NCBI GenBank assembly: GCA_963736505.1
Contig: CAVTOZ010000003.1
Coordinates: 1,922,001 to 1,986,000 of the forward strand
Direction: 5' to 3'
Length of the DNA stretch: 64,000 nt
DNA from: Solirubrobacter sp963736505
GTDB lineage: Bacteria; Actinomycetota; Thermoleophilia; Solirubrobacterales; Solirubrobacteraceae
The position numbers and the translations under genes were made by a program. This document shows, piece by piece, positions 41,641 to 50,030 of this stretch (the first letter of the stretch is position 1; each line of letters starts with the position of its first letter). Below the pieces are notes generated by a model. The model had not been told where the DNA came from and did no database searches. It saw only the letters and a program-made list of their open reading frames with translations.

Positions 41641-43269
41641 TCACGCAGTTTGGTCCTGATGCAGGCCGAGCTGCTCCATCGCGAGCTCGCGCAGCTTGAA
41701 CTTCATCACCTTGCCGGTGACCGTCATCGGGTACTCGCTCACCACTTCAACGTAGCGGGGCACCTTGTAGTGGGCGATCCGGCCCTTGCAGAACTCGGCC
41801 ACGGCGTCGCGGTCGAGCTCGGCGCCGCGGCGCGTGACGATCCACGCCATCAGCTCCTCGCCGTAGCGCGGGTCGGGCACGCCGATGACCTGCACGTCGG
41901 CGACGTCCGGATGGGCCATCAGGAACTCCTCGATCTCCCGCGGGTAGATGTTCTCCCCGCCGCGGATGACCATGTCCTTGATCCGGCCGACGATGTTCAG
42001 GTAGCCGTCGGCGTCCATCACCGCGAGGTCGCCGGTGTGCATCCAGCGCGGGCGGTCGATCGCCTCTTCGGTGCGCTCTTGGTCCTCCCAGTACCCGAGC
42101 ATCACGCTGTAACCGCGCGTGCACAGCTCGCCGGGCTGGCCGCGCTCGACGATCGCTCCCGTCTCGGGCGAGACGATCTTGGACTCCAGGTGCGGGTGCG
42201 TGCGCCCGACCGTCCCGACGCGCTGCTCCATCGTGTCCTCGGCGCCGGTCTGCGTCGACACCGGCGAGGTCTCGGTCATGCCGTAACAGATCGTGACCTC
42301 ATCCATGTGCATCTCGGCGACGACGCGGCGCATCGTCTCGATCGGGCACGGCGAGCCGGCCATGATCCCGGTGCGCAGCGAGGTGAGGTCGTAGTCGCCG
42401 AAGTTCGGGTGCTCGAGCTCGGCGATGAACATCGTCGGCACGCCGTACAGCGACGTGCAGCGCTCGTCCTGGACGGCGCGCAGCGTCGCCTCCGGGTCGA
42501 ACGCGGGCGCCGGGATGACCATGCAGGCGCCCAGCGACGTGCACGCGAGGTTGCCCATGACCATGCCGAAGCAGTGGTAGTACGGGACCGGGATGCAGAC
42601 GCGGTCTTCCTCGCTGTAGCCGCAGCCGAGGCCGACGAAGTAGCCGTTGTTGAGGATGTTGTGATGGCTGAGCGTGGCGCCCTTGGGGAAGCCCGTGGTG
42701 CCGCTCGTGTACTGGATGTTGATCGCGTCGTCGAACTGCGTCGCGGTCTGGCGCGCGGTCACCTCGGACTGGTCGACGGCGTCGCCCTGCGCCACGAAGT
42801 CGTCCCAGTCGCGGCCGATGAAGACGACCTGCTCCAGCCCCGGGAGGCTGTCGCGCACCTCGCCGACCATCGCGACGTAGTCGGAGGTCTTGAACGCAGT
42901 GGCTGCGACGAGCATGCGGCAGCCGGACTGGCCCAGTACGAACTCGAGCTCGGACGTGCGGTACGCCGGGTTGATGTTGACGAGGATGATCCCGAGCTTG
43001 GCGGTCGCGTACTGCACGAGCGCCCACTCGGCGCAGTTCGGGCTCCAGATCCCGACGCGCTCGCCCGGGTCGATCCCGGCGGCCAGGAACGCGCGCGCGG
43101 TGCGATCGACCGCGGCGCCGAGCTCCGCGTAGGTGTACCTGAGGTCCTGGTGGACCGAGACGAGCGCCTCGCGGTCGGAGAAGCGCGCGATCGTGCGGTC
43201 GAGGTTGTCGCCGATCGTGTCCCCGAGCAACGGCGTCGTGGAGGTCCCCGATGCGTATGACGGCTCCAT
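41641..43269 (-). CDS. Acyl-CoA synthetase (AMP-binding, FadD-like)
   Basis: 542 residues, ANL superfamily. The ATP motif is YTSGTTGFPKGATLSHHN; later motifs are YGMTETSP, HTGDLAVMD, GRIKDMVIRGGENIYP and the C-terminal TVTGKVMKFKLRE with the catalytic Lys. It activates fatty acids to acyl-CoA; the sequence is close to medium/long-chain fatty acid ligases of actinobacteria. It could feed the wax ester/triacylglycerol synthase at 62068. It starts nine bases after the broken MscS gene. Confidence 0.92.
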   Translation of the reverse strand: MEPSYASGTSTTPLLGDTIGDNLDRTIARFSDREALVSVHQDLRYTYAELGAAVDRTARAFLAAGIDPGERVGIWSPNCAEWALVQYATAKLGIILVNINPAYRTSELEFVLGQSGCRMLVAATAFKTSDYVAMVGEVRDSLPGLEQVVFIGRDWDDFVAQGDAVDQSEVTARQTATQFDDAINIQYTSGTTGFPKGATLSHHNILNNGYFVGLGCGYSEEDRVCIPVPYYHCFGMVMGNLACTSLGACMVIPAPAFDPEATLRAVQDERCTSLYGVPTMFIAELEHPNFGDYDLTSLRTGIMAGSPCPIETMRRVVAEMHMDEVTICYGMTETSPVSTQTGAEDTMEQRVGTVGRTHPHLESKIVSPETGAIVERGQPGELCTRGYSVMLGYWEDQERTEEAIDRPRWMHTGDLAVMDADGYLNIVGRIKDMVIRGGENIYPREIEEFLMAHPDVADVQVIGVPDPRYGEELMAWIVTRRGAELDRDAVAEFCKGRIAHYKVPRYVEVVSEYPMTVTGKVMKFKLRELAMEQLGLHQDQTA

Positions 43270-43278
43270 GTGACGATC

Positions 43279-44232
43279 CTAACTTGCGACGGCGGGGTCC
43301 GGCCGCATCCAGACCGTCTGCTGCGGGAACGGGATCTCGATCCGTTCGGCGTCGAAGGCGCGCTTGATCTGCTCGCGCAGCTCGCGCGAGACGGCCCACT
43401 GGCGCGAGGGCCGGGTCTTGACCACGAGCCGCAGCGTGACGGCGTGCTGGCCGAGCGACTCGACGCCCCACAGGTCGGGCTCCTCGAGGATGTCGGTGCC
43501 CTCGCTCCACACCGTGTCGGCCACGCGCTTGATCACCGTGCGGGCGTGCGTGAGATCGGTGTCGTAGGCGACGTCGACGTCCAGCAGCGCGCGCGACCAG
43601 TGCTGGCTCATGTTCCCGACGCGGCGGATCTCGCCGTTGGGCACGTGCCAGACGGTGGCGTCGACGCTCCGCAGCCGCGTCGTGCGCAGGCTCACGGCCT
43701 CCACCGTGCCGGTGATGCCCGGCTCGAGATCGACGATGTCGCCGACACCGAACTGGTCCTCGACGAGGATGAAGAAGCCCGACAGGAAGTCCTTCACGAG
43801 CGACTGCGAGCCGAAGCCGATCGCGACGCCGAGGCGAGACGAGGCGAAGCCTCAAGCGGTGGCGAGGCCTCTGGCCGAGACAGGGGCGCCCGCCAGCAGC
43901 GGCGCGAGGTTGAACCCGAGCTCCCCGAGCACGAGCAGGATCGCGACGAGCCAGACGACGAACGACACGACGCTGCGCAGGACGCTCGCCAGCGCCTCGA
44001 TCCGCTGCGTGGCGCGGATCGAGATCTCCTCGGTCTCCAGCAGCGCGTCGGGCGTGCGGCGGCGCACGGCGCTCAGGCGCTCGCGCACCCCGCCCGAGTG
44101 CAGGCCGCGCAGCGTGCGCTTCAGCGTGCGCCTTGTCAGGCGGTTGATGACGAGCGCGGCGATGACGATCGCCACGATCGCCAGCGGGCTGCCGAGCAGG
44201 AACTCGGCGAGATTGTCCGTGTCCACGTGCAA
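43279..44232 (-). pseudogene. MscS-family mechanosensitive channel interrupted by a short insert with a stop
   Basis: One reading frame runs from TTG 44232 (or GTG 44226) to 43279 but has an in-frame TGA at 43852-43854. Upstream lie the first spans (residues to LGELGFNLAPLLAGA); downstream are VAIGFGSQSLVKDFLSGFF and the beta domain (GVGDIVDLEPGITGTVEAVSLR, VPNGEIRRVGN). Family members read directly from the first part to the second. The extra segment (about 43831-43884) encodes PVSARGLATA-stop-GFASSRLG and holds hairpins. It breaks the pore helix TM3, so the channel is probably inactive. Confidence 0.8.
43831..43884 (-). repeat. Hairpin-rich insert in the MscS gene
   Basis: The coding strand contains GTCTCG, then GGCC-AGA-GGCC, then GAGGC-TTC-GCCTC, then GTCTCGCC. 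Length is near 54 bases and divisible by three, so the original frame continues but a TGA is carried inside. Triloops AGA and TTC recur in other repeats of this window. Confidence 0.45.
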
Positions 44233-44333
44233 GGGACGCGGTCACCTCCTGCGGGTCGGGTAGTGCTGGCCCTACGCCGAGACACAGGCCAGCAGGGCCG
44301 AGAAACGGCCGCCGTGGCGCCAGGCTATCGACT

Positions 44334-44729
44334 GTGCCCCGCGTCTTCCCCTCATTTGCCGATTTCCTGGCCGCCGACCCGAGCCGCGACGGCGGCGATC
44401 ATCTGGAGCTCGGCGGCTGGTGGCGCGCCGTCGAAGGCTGCACGTTCTCGGCCGCCTGGGCGCCGGGCAGCGGCGAGCTCTACATCGTCAGCCGCGACAC
44501 CGGCCGCGTGAAGGTGATCGGCGAGCCGATGGACCGCCGCGAGGTCGTGCTGCGGATGGACGGCTGGCGCGCCGTCGTCGGCCGCGCCGGCAGCATCGAG
44601 TGGCTGCTGGCTCAGTTCGTCCGCGGCGGCACGAAGCGCACGCCGGCCGGCGGGATCGGGTCCAAGGGCTGGAGCACCTCGCCGGCGAGCTTGAAGCGCA
44701 CCTTCGTGCGCCCCGCGCTCGTCTCGTAG
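44334..44729 (+). CDS. Unknown protein
   Basis: 131 residues from a GTG. The first 90 residues look like a small folded beta domain (HLELGGWWRAVEGCTFSAAW, ELYIVSRDTGRVKVIGE, WRAVVGRAGSIEWLL); the remainder overlaps the 3' end of the convergent gene at 44612 by 118 bases and may be mostly tail. No family recognised. TATCGA just before the GTG could serve as a -10 of a leaderless message. Confidence 0.55.
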   Translation: MPRVFPSFADFLAADPSRDGGDHLELGGWWRAVEGCTFSAAWAPGSGELYIVSRDTGRVKVIGEPMDRREVVLRMDGWRAVVGRAGSIEWLLAQFVRGGTKRTPAGGIGSKGWSTSPASLKRTFVRPALVS

Positions 44730-45241
44730 GCCAGCGTCACGCTCGACTTCCCCGCCTTGGCGACCGTCAGCTTGTTCGACGGCGTCGTCGAGTCCTTGCC
44801 GAGGAAGCGGTCCTTGAGGAAGAAGAACGCGTAGCTGCCGCCCGCGGCGTCCCCGACCGGGCGCCCGATCAGCACGCGCAGCGTCGCCTTGTAGTGGTAA
44901 TCGGCGAGCCGGAGCGTGGTGAAGCCCTGGCGCCGGACCTCGGCCACGGCGGCGGTGCGCGCGGCCAGCTGCGCCTTCGTCGGCCCCTTGGGCTTCTTCG
45001 GCCTGGCCTTGTGCGCCTTCGGCTTGGCCGTCGGCGCCGGCGTGACCGTCGGCCCCGCGGTCGTCGCCGCCCCGCTCCCGGAGTCGGGCAGGATCATCAG
45101 CGCCGAGGCGACGCCGATCCCGAGGAACGCGGCCGTCGCCAGCAGGCCGATCAGCCGCCGCGTCCAGCGCGACGTCGCCGACCGTTGCGGCAGCCGCTGT
45201 CGATTCCGCTCGGCCTTCACCCTGCGCGCAGTCGCGTCCAT
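44612..45241 (-). CDS. Single-span membrane protein of unknown function
   Basis: 209 residues. A basic N-terminus (about 30 residues), one membrane span (LIGLLATAAFLGIGVASALM), a Thr/Pro/Lys-rich linker (TKPKAHKARPKKPKG-like) and a C-terminal extracytoplasmic domain (RLADYHYKATLRVLIGRP, SYAFFFLKDRFLGKD, SSVTLAYET, VRFKLAGEV). No family recognised. It follows mntH by 50 bases on the same strand and may be transcribed with it. Confidence 0.7.
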   Translation of the reverse strand: MDATARRVKAERNRQRLPQRSATSRWTRRLIGLLATAAFLGIGVASALMILPDSGSGAATTAGPTVTPAPTAKPKAHKARPKKPKGPTKAQLAARTAAVAEVRRQGFTTLRLADYHYKATLRVLIGRPVGDAAGGSYAFFFLKDRFLGKDSTTPSNKLTVAKAGKSSVTLAYETSAGRTKVRFKLAGEVLQPLDPIPPAGVRFVPPRTN

Positions 45242-45291
45242 CTGGCGCGATGGTCCACGAAGCGGGCCGCGCCGTCAATGGGTGCGAGAAC

Positions 45292-46572
45292 CTACCCGAA
45301 GAACGTCTGCTGCAGCAGGAACACGTTGAGGCAGATGATCAGCGTCGCGACGACGCTCGCCAGGACCGTCGTGGCGCGCCGGTTCACGAGCGCGCCCATG
45401 ACGTCCTTGCGGCGCGTCAGCAGCACCATCGGGACGAGCGCGAACGGGATGCCGAAGGACAGCACGACCTGGCTCGCGACCAGCGTGTCGGACGCATTGA
45501 GGCCGAGCCCGAGCACGAGCAGCGACGGCGCCATCGTCACCGCGCGGCGCAGGAAGAGCGGGATCTGGCGCTTGATGAAGCCCTGCATCACGACCTGGCC
45601 GGCGAACGTGCCGACGCTCGAGCTCGACAGGCCGGAGGCGAGCAGCGCGACCGCGAACGCGAGCGCGGCGCCGCCGCCGAGCAGATGCGTGAAGCCGGCG
45701 TGGGCGCCCTCGATCGAGTCCACGTTGAGCAGCCCCGACGTGTGGAACAGCGCGGCGGCCACGATCAGCATGGTCAGATTGATGAACCCGGCGAGGCTCA
45801 TGGCGAGCACGACGTCGAGCCGCTGGAAGTGCAGCAGCTCGCGCTTCTCCTCCACGTTCTCGGCCGGGATTCGGGTCGAGGTCAGCGCCGAGTGCAGGTA
45901 GACGACATGCGGCATCACGGTCGCGCCGAGGATGCCGACGGCGAGCATCACGCTGTCGGTGCCGGCGAAGTGCGGCACCAGGCCCGAGACGGCCGCGCCG
46001 GTGTCGACGTTCACGTGCAGCAGGTCGTAGAGGAAGCCGAGGAAGACGATCCCGAGGAAGCCGGCGATCGCCAGCTCGAACTTGCGCGCGCCGCGCGTCT
46101 GCAGCGCGAGGATCCCGAACGCGACGACGGCGGTCATCAGGCCGGCGACGAACGGCGGGACGCCGAACAGCAGGTTCAGCGCGATCGCGGCGCCGACGAA
46201 CTCGGCCAGGTCGGTCGCGATCGCGATCGCCTCCGCCTGTGCCCACAGGCCCCAGGTGACGGGGCGCGCGAAGTGCTCGCGGCACAGCTCCGGCAGGTTC
46301 TTGCCCGTGGCGATGCCGGTCTTGGCCGACAGGTACTGCACGAGCATCGCCATCAGGTTCGCGGCGACGATGACCCACAGCAGCATGTAGCCGTACTTGG
46401 CGCCGCCGGCGATGTTGGTGGCGAAGTTGCCGGGGTCGATGTACGCGACGGCGGCGACGAACGCGGGGCCGAGCATGGCCACCACGCCGCGTACGCGGCC
46501 GCGCGAGCGGACCCGGCGCAGCGCCGACGGCAGCGGGAGCGTCGCTGCCTCGGCGACCGGAGGCGGTGTCAC
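45292..46572 (-). CDS. mntH: NRAMP-family divalent metal (manganese) transporter
   Basis: 426 residues with about eleven spans. The first-span motif AYIDPGNFATNI contains the metal-binding Asp and Asn, and MPHVVYLHSAL is the sixth-span motif with its Met and His. It imports Mn2+ (or Fe2+) with protons. The start is GTG 46572, overlapping the regulator stop as GTGA, so the two are coupled and probably repressed together when the metal is plentiful. Confidence 0.93.
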   Translation of the reverse strand: MTPPPVAEAATLPLPSALRRVRSRGRVRGVVAMLGPAFVAAVAYIDPGNFATNIAGGAKYGYMLLWVIVAANLMAMLVQYLSAKTGIATGKNLPELCREHFARPVTWGLWAQAEAIAIATDLAEFVGAAIALNLLFGVPPFVAGLMTAVVAFGILALQTRGARKFELAIAGFLGIVFLGFLYDLLHVNVDTGAAVSGLVPHFAGTDSVMLAVGILGATVMPHVVYLHSALTSTRIPAENVEEKRELLHFQRLDVVLAMSLAGFINLTMLIVAAALFHTSGLLNVDSIEGAHAGFTHLLGGGAALAFAVALLASGLSSSSVGTFAGQVVMQGFIKRQIPLFLRRAVTMAPSLLVLGLGLNASDTLVASQVVLSFGIPFALVPMVLLTRRKDVMGALVNRRATTVLASVVATLIICLNVFLLQQTFFG

Positions 46573-47240
46573 AGGCGGACCCTCATCGCGCTCGCGAGGT
46601 TCCCGCCGAGGATGTGCGTCGTCTCGCCGATCGTCACGAACAGCGGGCCGTCGAACGGCTGCCGGTCGTCCACGCGCAGCGCGTCGCCCGGCGCGATGCC
46701 GCGCTGGGCCAGGTAGCGAAGCATCTCGGGATCGGAGTCCGACACGCGCACGAACGTGCCGCAGGCGCCGGGCTCCAGCGTCGCGAGGCACACGGTCTCC
46801 TCCTCGAGCAGCTCGAGGTCGGCGCTCGGGATCGGGTCGCCGTGCGGGTCGTGCGTCGGATTGCCGAGCTTGGCGGCGATCAGCGCCTCGAGCTCCTCCG
46901 AGAGGACGTGCTCGAGCACCTCCGCCTCGTCGTGCACGCGGTCCCACGGCAGGCCGAGCGACTCGGCGAGGTAGAGCTCCAGCAGCCGGTGATGGCGCAG
47001 GACCTCCAGCGCCAGGCGCGTGCCCTCCTCGGTCAGCTCCACGCCGCGGTAGGGCACGTGCGTGACGAGCCCGTGCTCGTCGAGCTTGCGGACCATGCCC
47101 GAGGCCGACGCGGCCGTGACGCCCAGGCGCTCGGCCAGCGCGTTCGTCGACACGGCGGCGTTCCCGCGCCGCTGGAGCGCGTAGATCGCCTTCGCGTAGT
47201 CCTCCACCGCGGGGGAGAACTCTGTTTCTCGGGCTGCCAC
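46569..47240 (-). CDS. DtxR/MntR-family metal-dependent repressor
   Basis: 223 residues: winged helix (EDYAKAIYALQRRG, TNALAERLGVTAASASGMVRKL), dimerisation and metal-binding helices (HHRLLELYLAESLGL, DEAEVLEHVLS, GNPTHDPHGDPIP) and a C-terminal FeoA/SH3-like domain, the IdeR-type three-domain plan. Coupled to an NRAMP gene, it is more likely a manganese sensor, although IdeR-like iron control is possible. The GTG at 47240 lies about seven bases after a clear -10, so the message may be leaderless. Confidence 0.9.
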   Translation of the reverse strand: MAARETEFSPAVEDYAKAIYALQRRGNAAVSTNALAERLGVTAASASGMVRKLDEHGLVTHVPYRGVELTEEGTRLALEVLRHHRLLELYLAESLGLPWDRVHDEAEVLEHVLSEELEALIAAKLGNPTHDPHGDPIPSADLELLEEETVCLATLEPGACGTFVRVSDSDPEMLRYLAQRGIAPGDALRVDDRQPFDGPLFVTIGETTHILGGNLASAMRVRL

Positions 47241-47247
47241 GGATGAG

Positions 47248-47276
47248 ATTATGGCACGCCTAAACCTGATCTTCAA
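47248..47276 (-). promoter_or_regulatory. Promoter/operator of the mntR-mntH operon
   Basis: On the minus strand TTGAAG (47271-47276), 17 bases, then CATAAT (47248-47253). The spacer and -10 carry TTTAGGC-GTG-CCATAA, an imperfect dyad resembling DtxR-type boxes. Transcription would start next to the GTG at 47240. Confidence 0.5.
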
Positions 47277-47291
47277 CAGTACCCTGAAAGC

Positions 47292-47768
47292 ATGCGCCGC
47301 GCCGTCATCGTGCTCGCCCTGATCGGGACCGGCATCGCCGGCTACCTGACGTGGGTGCACTACGGCGACCTGCACGTCGTCTGCTTCTCCGGCGGCGGTG
47401 GGTGCGAGAAGGTCCAGAGCTCCGACTACGCGGAGCTCGCGGGGGTGCCGGTGGCGGTCCTCGGGCTGCTCGGCTACCTCGGGATCCTCGGCTCGACGCT
47501 GCTGCTGCCGGACGAGACCGGGCGGCTGGCCGCCGCGTTCCTGGCGCTCGTCGGCTTCGGGTTCTCGATGTACCTGACGTGGGCCGAGCTGTTCCGGATC
47601 CACGCGATCTGCCAGTGGTGCGTCGCGAGCGCGGCGATCATGACGGCGGTGCTGGTGCTGACGCTGATCCGCCTGCTGCGCTACGAGCCGCCGCGGACGA
47701 GCGCGAGCCCGGACAGCGCGACCGCGCACAGCGCGACCGACGCGCCGGCCGCGATCTCCAACCGGTAG
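47292..47768 (+). CDS. Vitamin K epoxide reductase (VKOR) family membrane protein
   Basis: 158 residues with four to five spans. The loop cysteines are in VVCFSGGGGCEKVQSSDYAELAGVPVAVLG and the quinone-side redox pair is ICQWCV in the last spans. Bacterial VKOR reoxidises DsbA-like proteins using menaquinone; a DsbA-like protein lies at 9272. The last 30 residues form a tail that overlaps the convergent zinc permease gene by 88 bases. Confidence 0.92.
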   Translation: MRRAVIVLALIGTGIAGYLTWVHYGDLHVVCFSGGGGCEKVQSSDYAELAGVPVAVLGLLGYLGILGSTLLLPDETGRLAAAFLALVGFGFSMYLTWAELFRIHAICQWCVASAAIMTAVLVLTLIRLLRYEPPRTSASPDSATAHSATDAPAAISNR

Positions 47769-48484
47769 GAGACGATCAGCCCCGCCGCGCCGGCGGCCGC
47801 CGCGAGCGCGGCGGAGAGCGCCAGCGCGCCCGGGAGCCGGCGCGTGAGGTTCAGCGCGGCGGTCGCGGGCGCGAGCACCAGCGCGACGAGCAGCAGGTTG
47901 CCGAGCCCCTGCACGGCGGCGACGGTGGTGACCGCGAGCAGCACGAGCAGGCCGAGGTCGGCGCGGCCCGGGTTGAGCCCGAGGGCGCGCGCGGAGCCGC
48001 GGTCGAACCCGGTCGCCGACAGGCTGCGGTAGGACGTCGCGAGCGCGACCAGCACCGCCGCGGCGAGCGCGGCCGCCGCGATCAGGTCCGCGTTCGTCAG
48101 CCCCAGCAGGTCGCCGAACAGCAGCTCCCCGAGCCGCGGCGGCGTCTGCGGCGAGAGCGCCAGCATCCCGCCGAGCCCGAACAGCCCGGAGACCACGACC
48201 GCCACGCCGATGTCTCCCCCGGCGCGCTGGTCGCGCGCGACGAGCGCGATCCCGGCCGCGGCGGCCAGCACGCCGCCGGCGGCGCCGAGGATCAGCGGCG
48301 CGCCGACGAGCGCGGCGACGACGAGCCCGGGCAGCATCGCGTGCGAGAGCGACTCGGCCGCGTACGCGCGGCGCAGCAGCAGGATCCAGACGCCGAGCGG
48401 CCCGCACGCGAAGCCGAGCACGAGCGCCTCGACGAGCGCGCGCTGCATGATCCCGGTGGAGAACGGGTCGGTGAGCCAGGCCAT
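47681..48484 (-). CDS. znuB: Zinc/manganese ABC transporter permease (ZnuB-like), second copy
   Basis: 267 residues, ABC-3 family permease with about eight spans (AYAAESLSHAMLPGLV, LFGDLLGLTNADL, ARALGLNPGRADLGLLVLLAV). It is the last gene of the ZnuA-ZnuB-ZnuC-ZnuB operon; two different permease genes suggest a heterodimer. The ATG shares one base with the ZnuC stop (TGATG). Confidence 0.9.
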   Translation of the reverse strand: MAWLTDPFSTGIMQRALVEALVLGFACGPLGVWILLLRRAYAAESLSHAMLPGLVVAALVGAPLILGAAGGVLAAAAGIALVARDQRAGGDIGVAVVVSGLFGLGGMLALSPQTPPRLGELLFGDLLGLTNADLIAAAALAAAVLVALATSYRSLSATGFDRGSARALGLNPGRADLGLLVLLAVTTVAAVQGLGNLLLVALVLAPATAALNLTRRLPGALALSAALAAAAGAAGLIVSYRLEIAAGASVALCAVALSGLALVRGGS

Positions 48485-49224
48485 CAGTGGTGGTGATGCG
48501 AGACGGTCACGGCCTCCGCGCTCCCGTCGAGCACGACGAGCTCGGCCCCATAGGTCGCGCGCAGGACGTCGGTGGTCAGCACCTCGGCGGGCGTGCCGAA
48601 CGCGACCTGGCGGTGGTTGACGCACAGCACGCGCGGCCACGCGCGCGCCTGGGCCACGTCGTGGGTGGCGACGAGCAGCGCGCGGCCCTCGGCCCGCAGC
48701 TCGCCGAAGACCGCCTCGATCCGCGCCGCGCTGGCGTGGTCGACGCCCGACAGCGGCTCGTCGAGCAGCAGGACGCGCGCGTCCTGGACGAGCGCGCGGG
48801 CGATCAGCACGCGCTGGCGCTGGCCGCCCGAGAGCGCGCCGAAGCGCTCGTGCGCGCGGTCCTCGAGCCCGACGCGGACGAGCGCCTGGAGCGCGCGCCG
48901 GCGGTCCGCGCGGGCGACGCGGCGATACCACGGCGTGCGCCCGTAGGCGCCCATCAGCGCGACGTCGAGCGCGCTGACGGGGAAGTCGAGCCGCGCGCGC
49001 TCGGTCTGCGGCACGTACGCGGGCCGTTCGGCGACGGCGACCTCGCCGTCGCGGTAGGGAAGCTCGCCGAGCAGCGCGCGGAACAGCGTCGTCTTCCCGC
49101 CGCCGTTGGGGCCGAGCACGCCGGCGATCTCGCCCGCGCGGACCTCGAAGGAGATGCCGCCGAGGACGTCACGCCCGCGCACGTAGCCGCCGCGGAGATC
49201 GCTGGTGGAGACGAGCGCCTTCAT
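48484..49224 (-). CDS. znuC: Zinc ABC transporter ATP-binding protein
   Basis: 246 residues. Walker A GPNGGGKTT, signature LSGGQRQR, Walker B VLLLDEPLSGVDH and switch His in ATHDVA. The protein ends SHHHH, a histidine cluster that may bind zinc. Start ATG overlaps the upstream permease start region by ATGA coupling. Confidence 0.93.
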   Translation of the reverse strand: MKALVSTSDLRGGYVRGRDVLGGISFEVRAGEIAGVLGPNGGGKTTLFRALLGELPYRDGEVAVAERPAYVPQTERARLDFPVSALDVALMGAYGRTPWYRRVARADRRRALQALVRVGLEDRAHERFGALSGGQRQRVLIARALVQDARVLLLDEPLSGVDHASAARIEAVFGELRAEGRALLVATHDVAQARAWPRVLCVNHRQVAFGTPAEVLTTDVLRATYGAELVVLDGSAEAVTVSHHHH

Positions 49225-50030
49225 GCGATCGCCGCCTCTCGCCGCGTCGCGACCGCGACCGCCGCGTACGTGAGCGCGCCGAGCACGGCGAGCGCGGGCC
49301 CCGGGCCGACGTCGACCGCGTCGGCGAGCCAGACGGCGGCGACCCCCTCGACCGCGGTCAGGCCCATCGTCCACAGCTGCTGCGCCCGCAGCGGCGGCTC
49401 GAAGAGCCGGATCGTGGCCGCGGGGACGGTCAGCACGACGGTCACCAGCAGGGCGCCGACGGCGTCGAGCGAGACGACGACCGCTCCCGCCACGGCGAGC
49501 AGCAGCAGGCGGTCGGCGAGCGCGGTGCGCACGCCCGTCGCGCGCGCGCCGTCGGGGTCGAAGCCGCCGGCCAGCCAGGAGCGCTGGAGCGCGGCGCCTG
49601 CCGCGAGCGCGGCCGCCGCGGCGGCCGCCGTCAGCCACAGGTCGGCCGGATTGAGCGCGATCAGGCTGCCGAACAGCAGCCGGTCGACGCCCGCGCCCGA
49701 GTGGTAGACGTCGGACGCGAGCACGACGCCGATCGCCAGCGCGGCGACCAGCAGCAGGCCGGTGGCGGCGTCGGTGTCCATCCGCCGCGTCCGCCGCAGC
49801 CGCTCCAGCGCGCCCCCGAAGCCGAGCGCGCAGACCAGCGCGGCGAGCTGCGGAGGGATCCCCCACGCCGCCGCGACCACGAGGCCCGGGAACGTCGCCG
49901 TCCCGATCGCGTGCGTGTAGAACGGCAGCTGCCGCAGCACGATCCAGGTGCCGAGCACGCCGGCCAGGACCGCGAGCAGGAGGACCTCGACGAGCCCGCG
50001 CTGGATGTACGGGGCCGTCAGGTCAAGCAT
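49221..50030 (-). CDS. znuB: Zinc/manganese ABC transporter permease (ZnuB-like), first copy
   Basis: 269 residues, ABC-3 permease (PFYTHAIGTATFPGLVVA, VDRLLFGSLIALNPADL, ARATGVRTALADRLLLLAV, LLVTVVLTVPAATIRLF). Its ATG overlaps the ZnuA stop by eight bases. Together with ZnuA, ZnuC and the second permease it forms a zinc importer, inferred from the divergent Zur-type gene. Confidence 0.9.
   Translation of the reverse strand: MLDLTAPYIQRGLVEVLLLAVLAGVLGTWIVLRQLPFYTHAIGTATFPGLVVAAAWGIPPQLAALVCALGFGGALERLRRTRRMDTDAATGLLLVAALAIGVVLASDVYHSGAGVDRLLFGSLIALNPADLWLTAAAAAAALAAGAALQRSWLAGGFDPDGARATGVRTALADRLLLLAVAGAVVVSLDAVGALLVTVVLTVPAATIRLFEPPLRAQQLWTMGLTAVEGVAAVWLADAVDVGPGPALAVLGALTYAAVAVATRREAAIA

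Noticed and set aside
39226..43260. Very long open frame (1344 codons) on the plus strand, and similar long antisense frames elsewhere such as 1123-3069 and 28464-31241
   Set aside because: They lie opposite well-supported genes, have Arg/Pro/Gln-rich unnatural compositions and no recognisable domains. They are a by-product of high GC at third codon positions.
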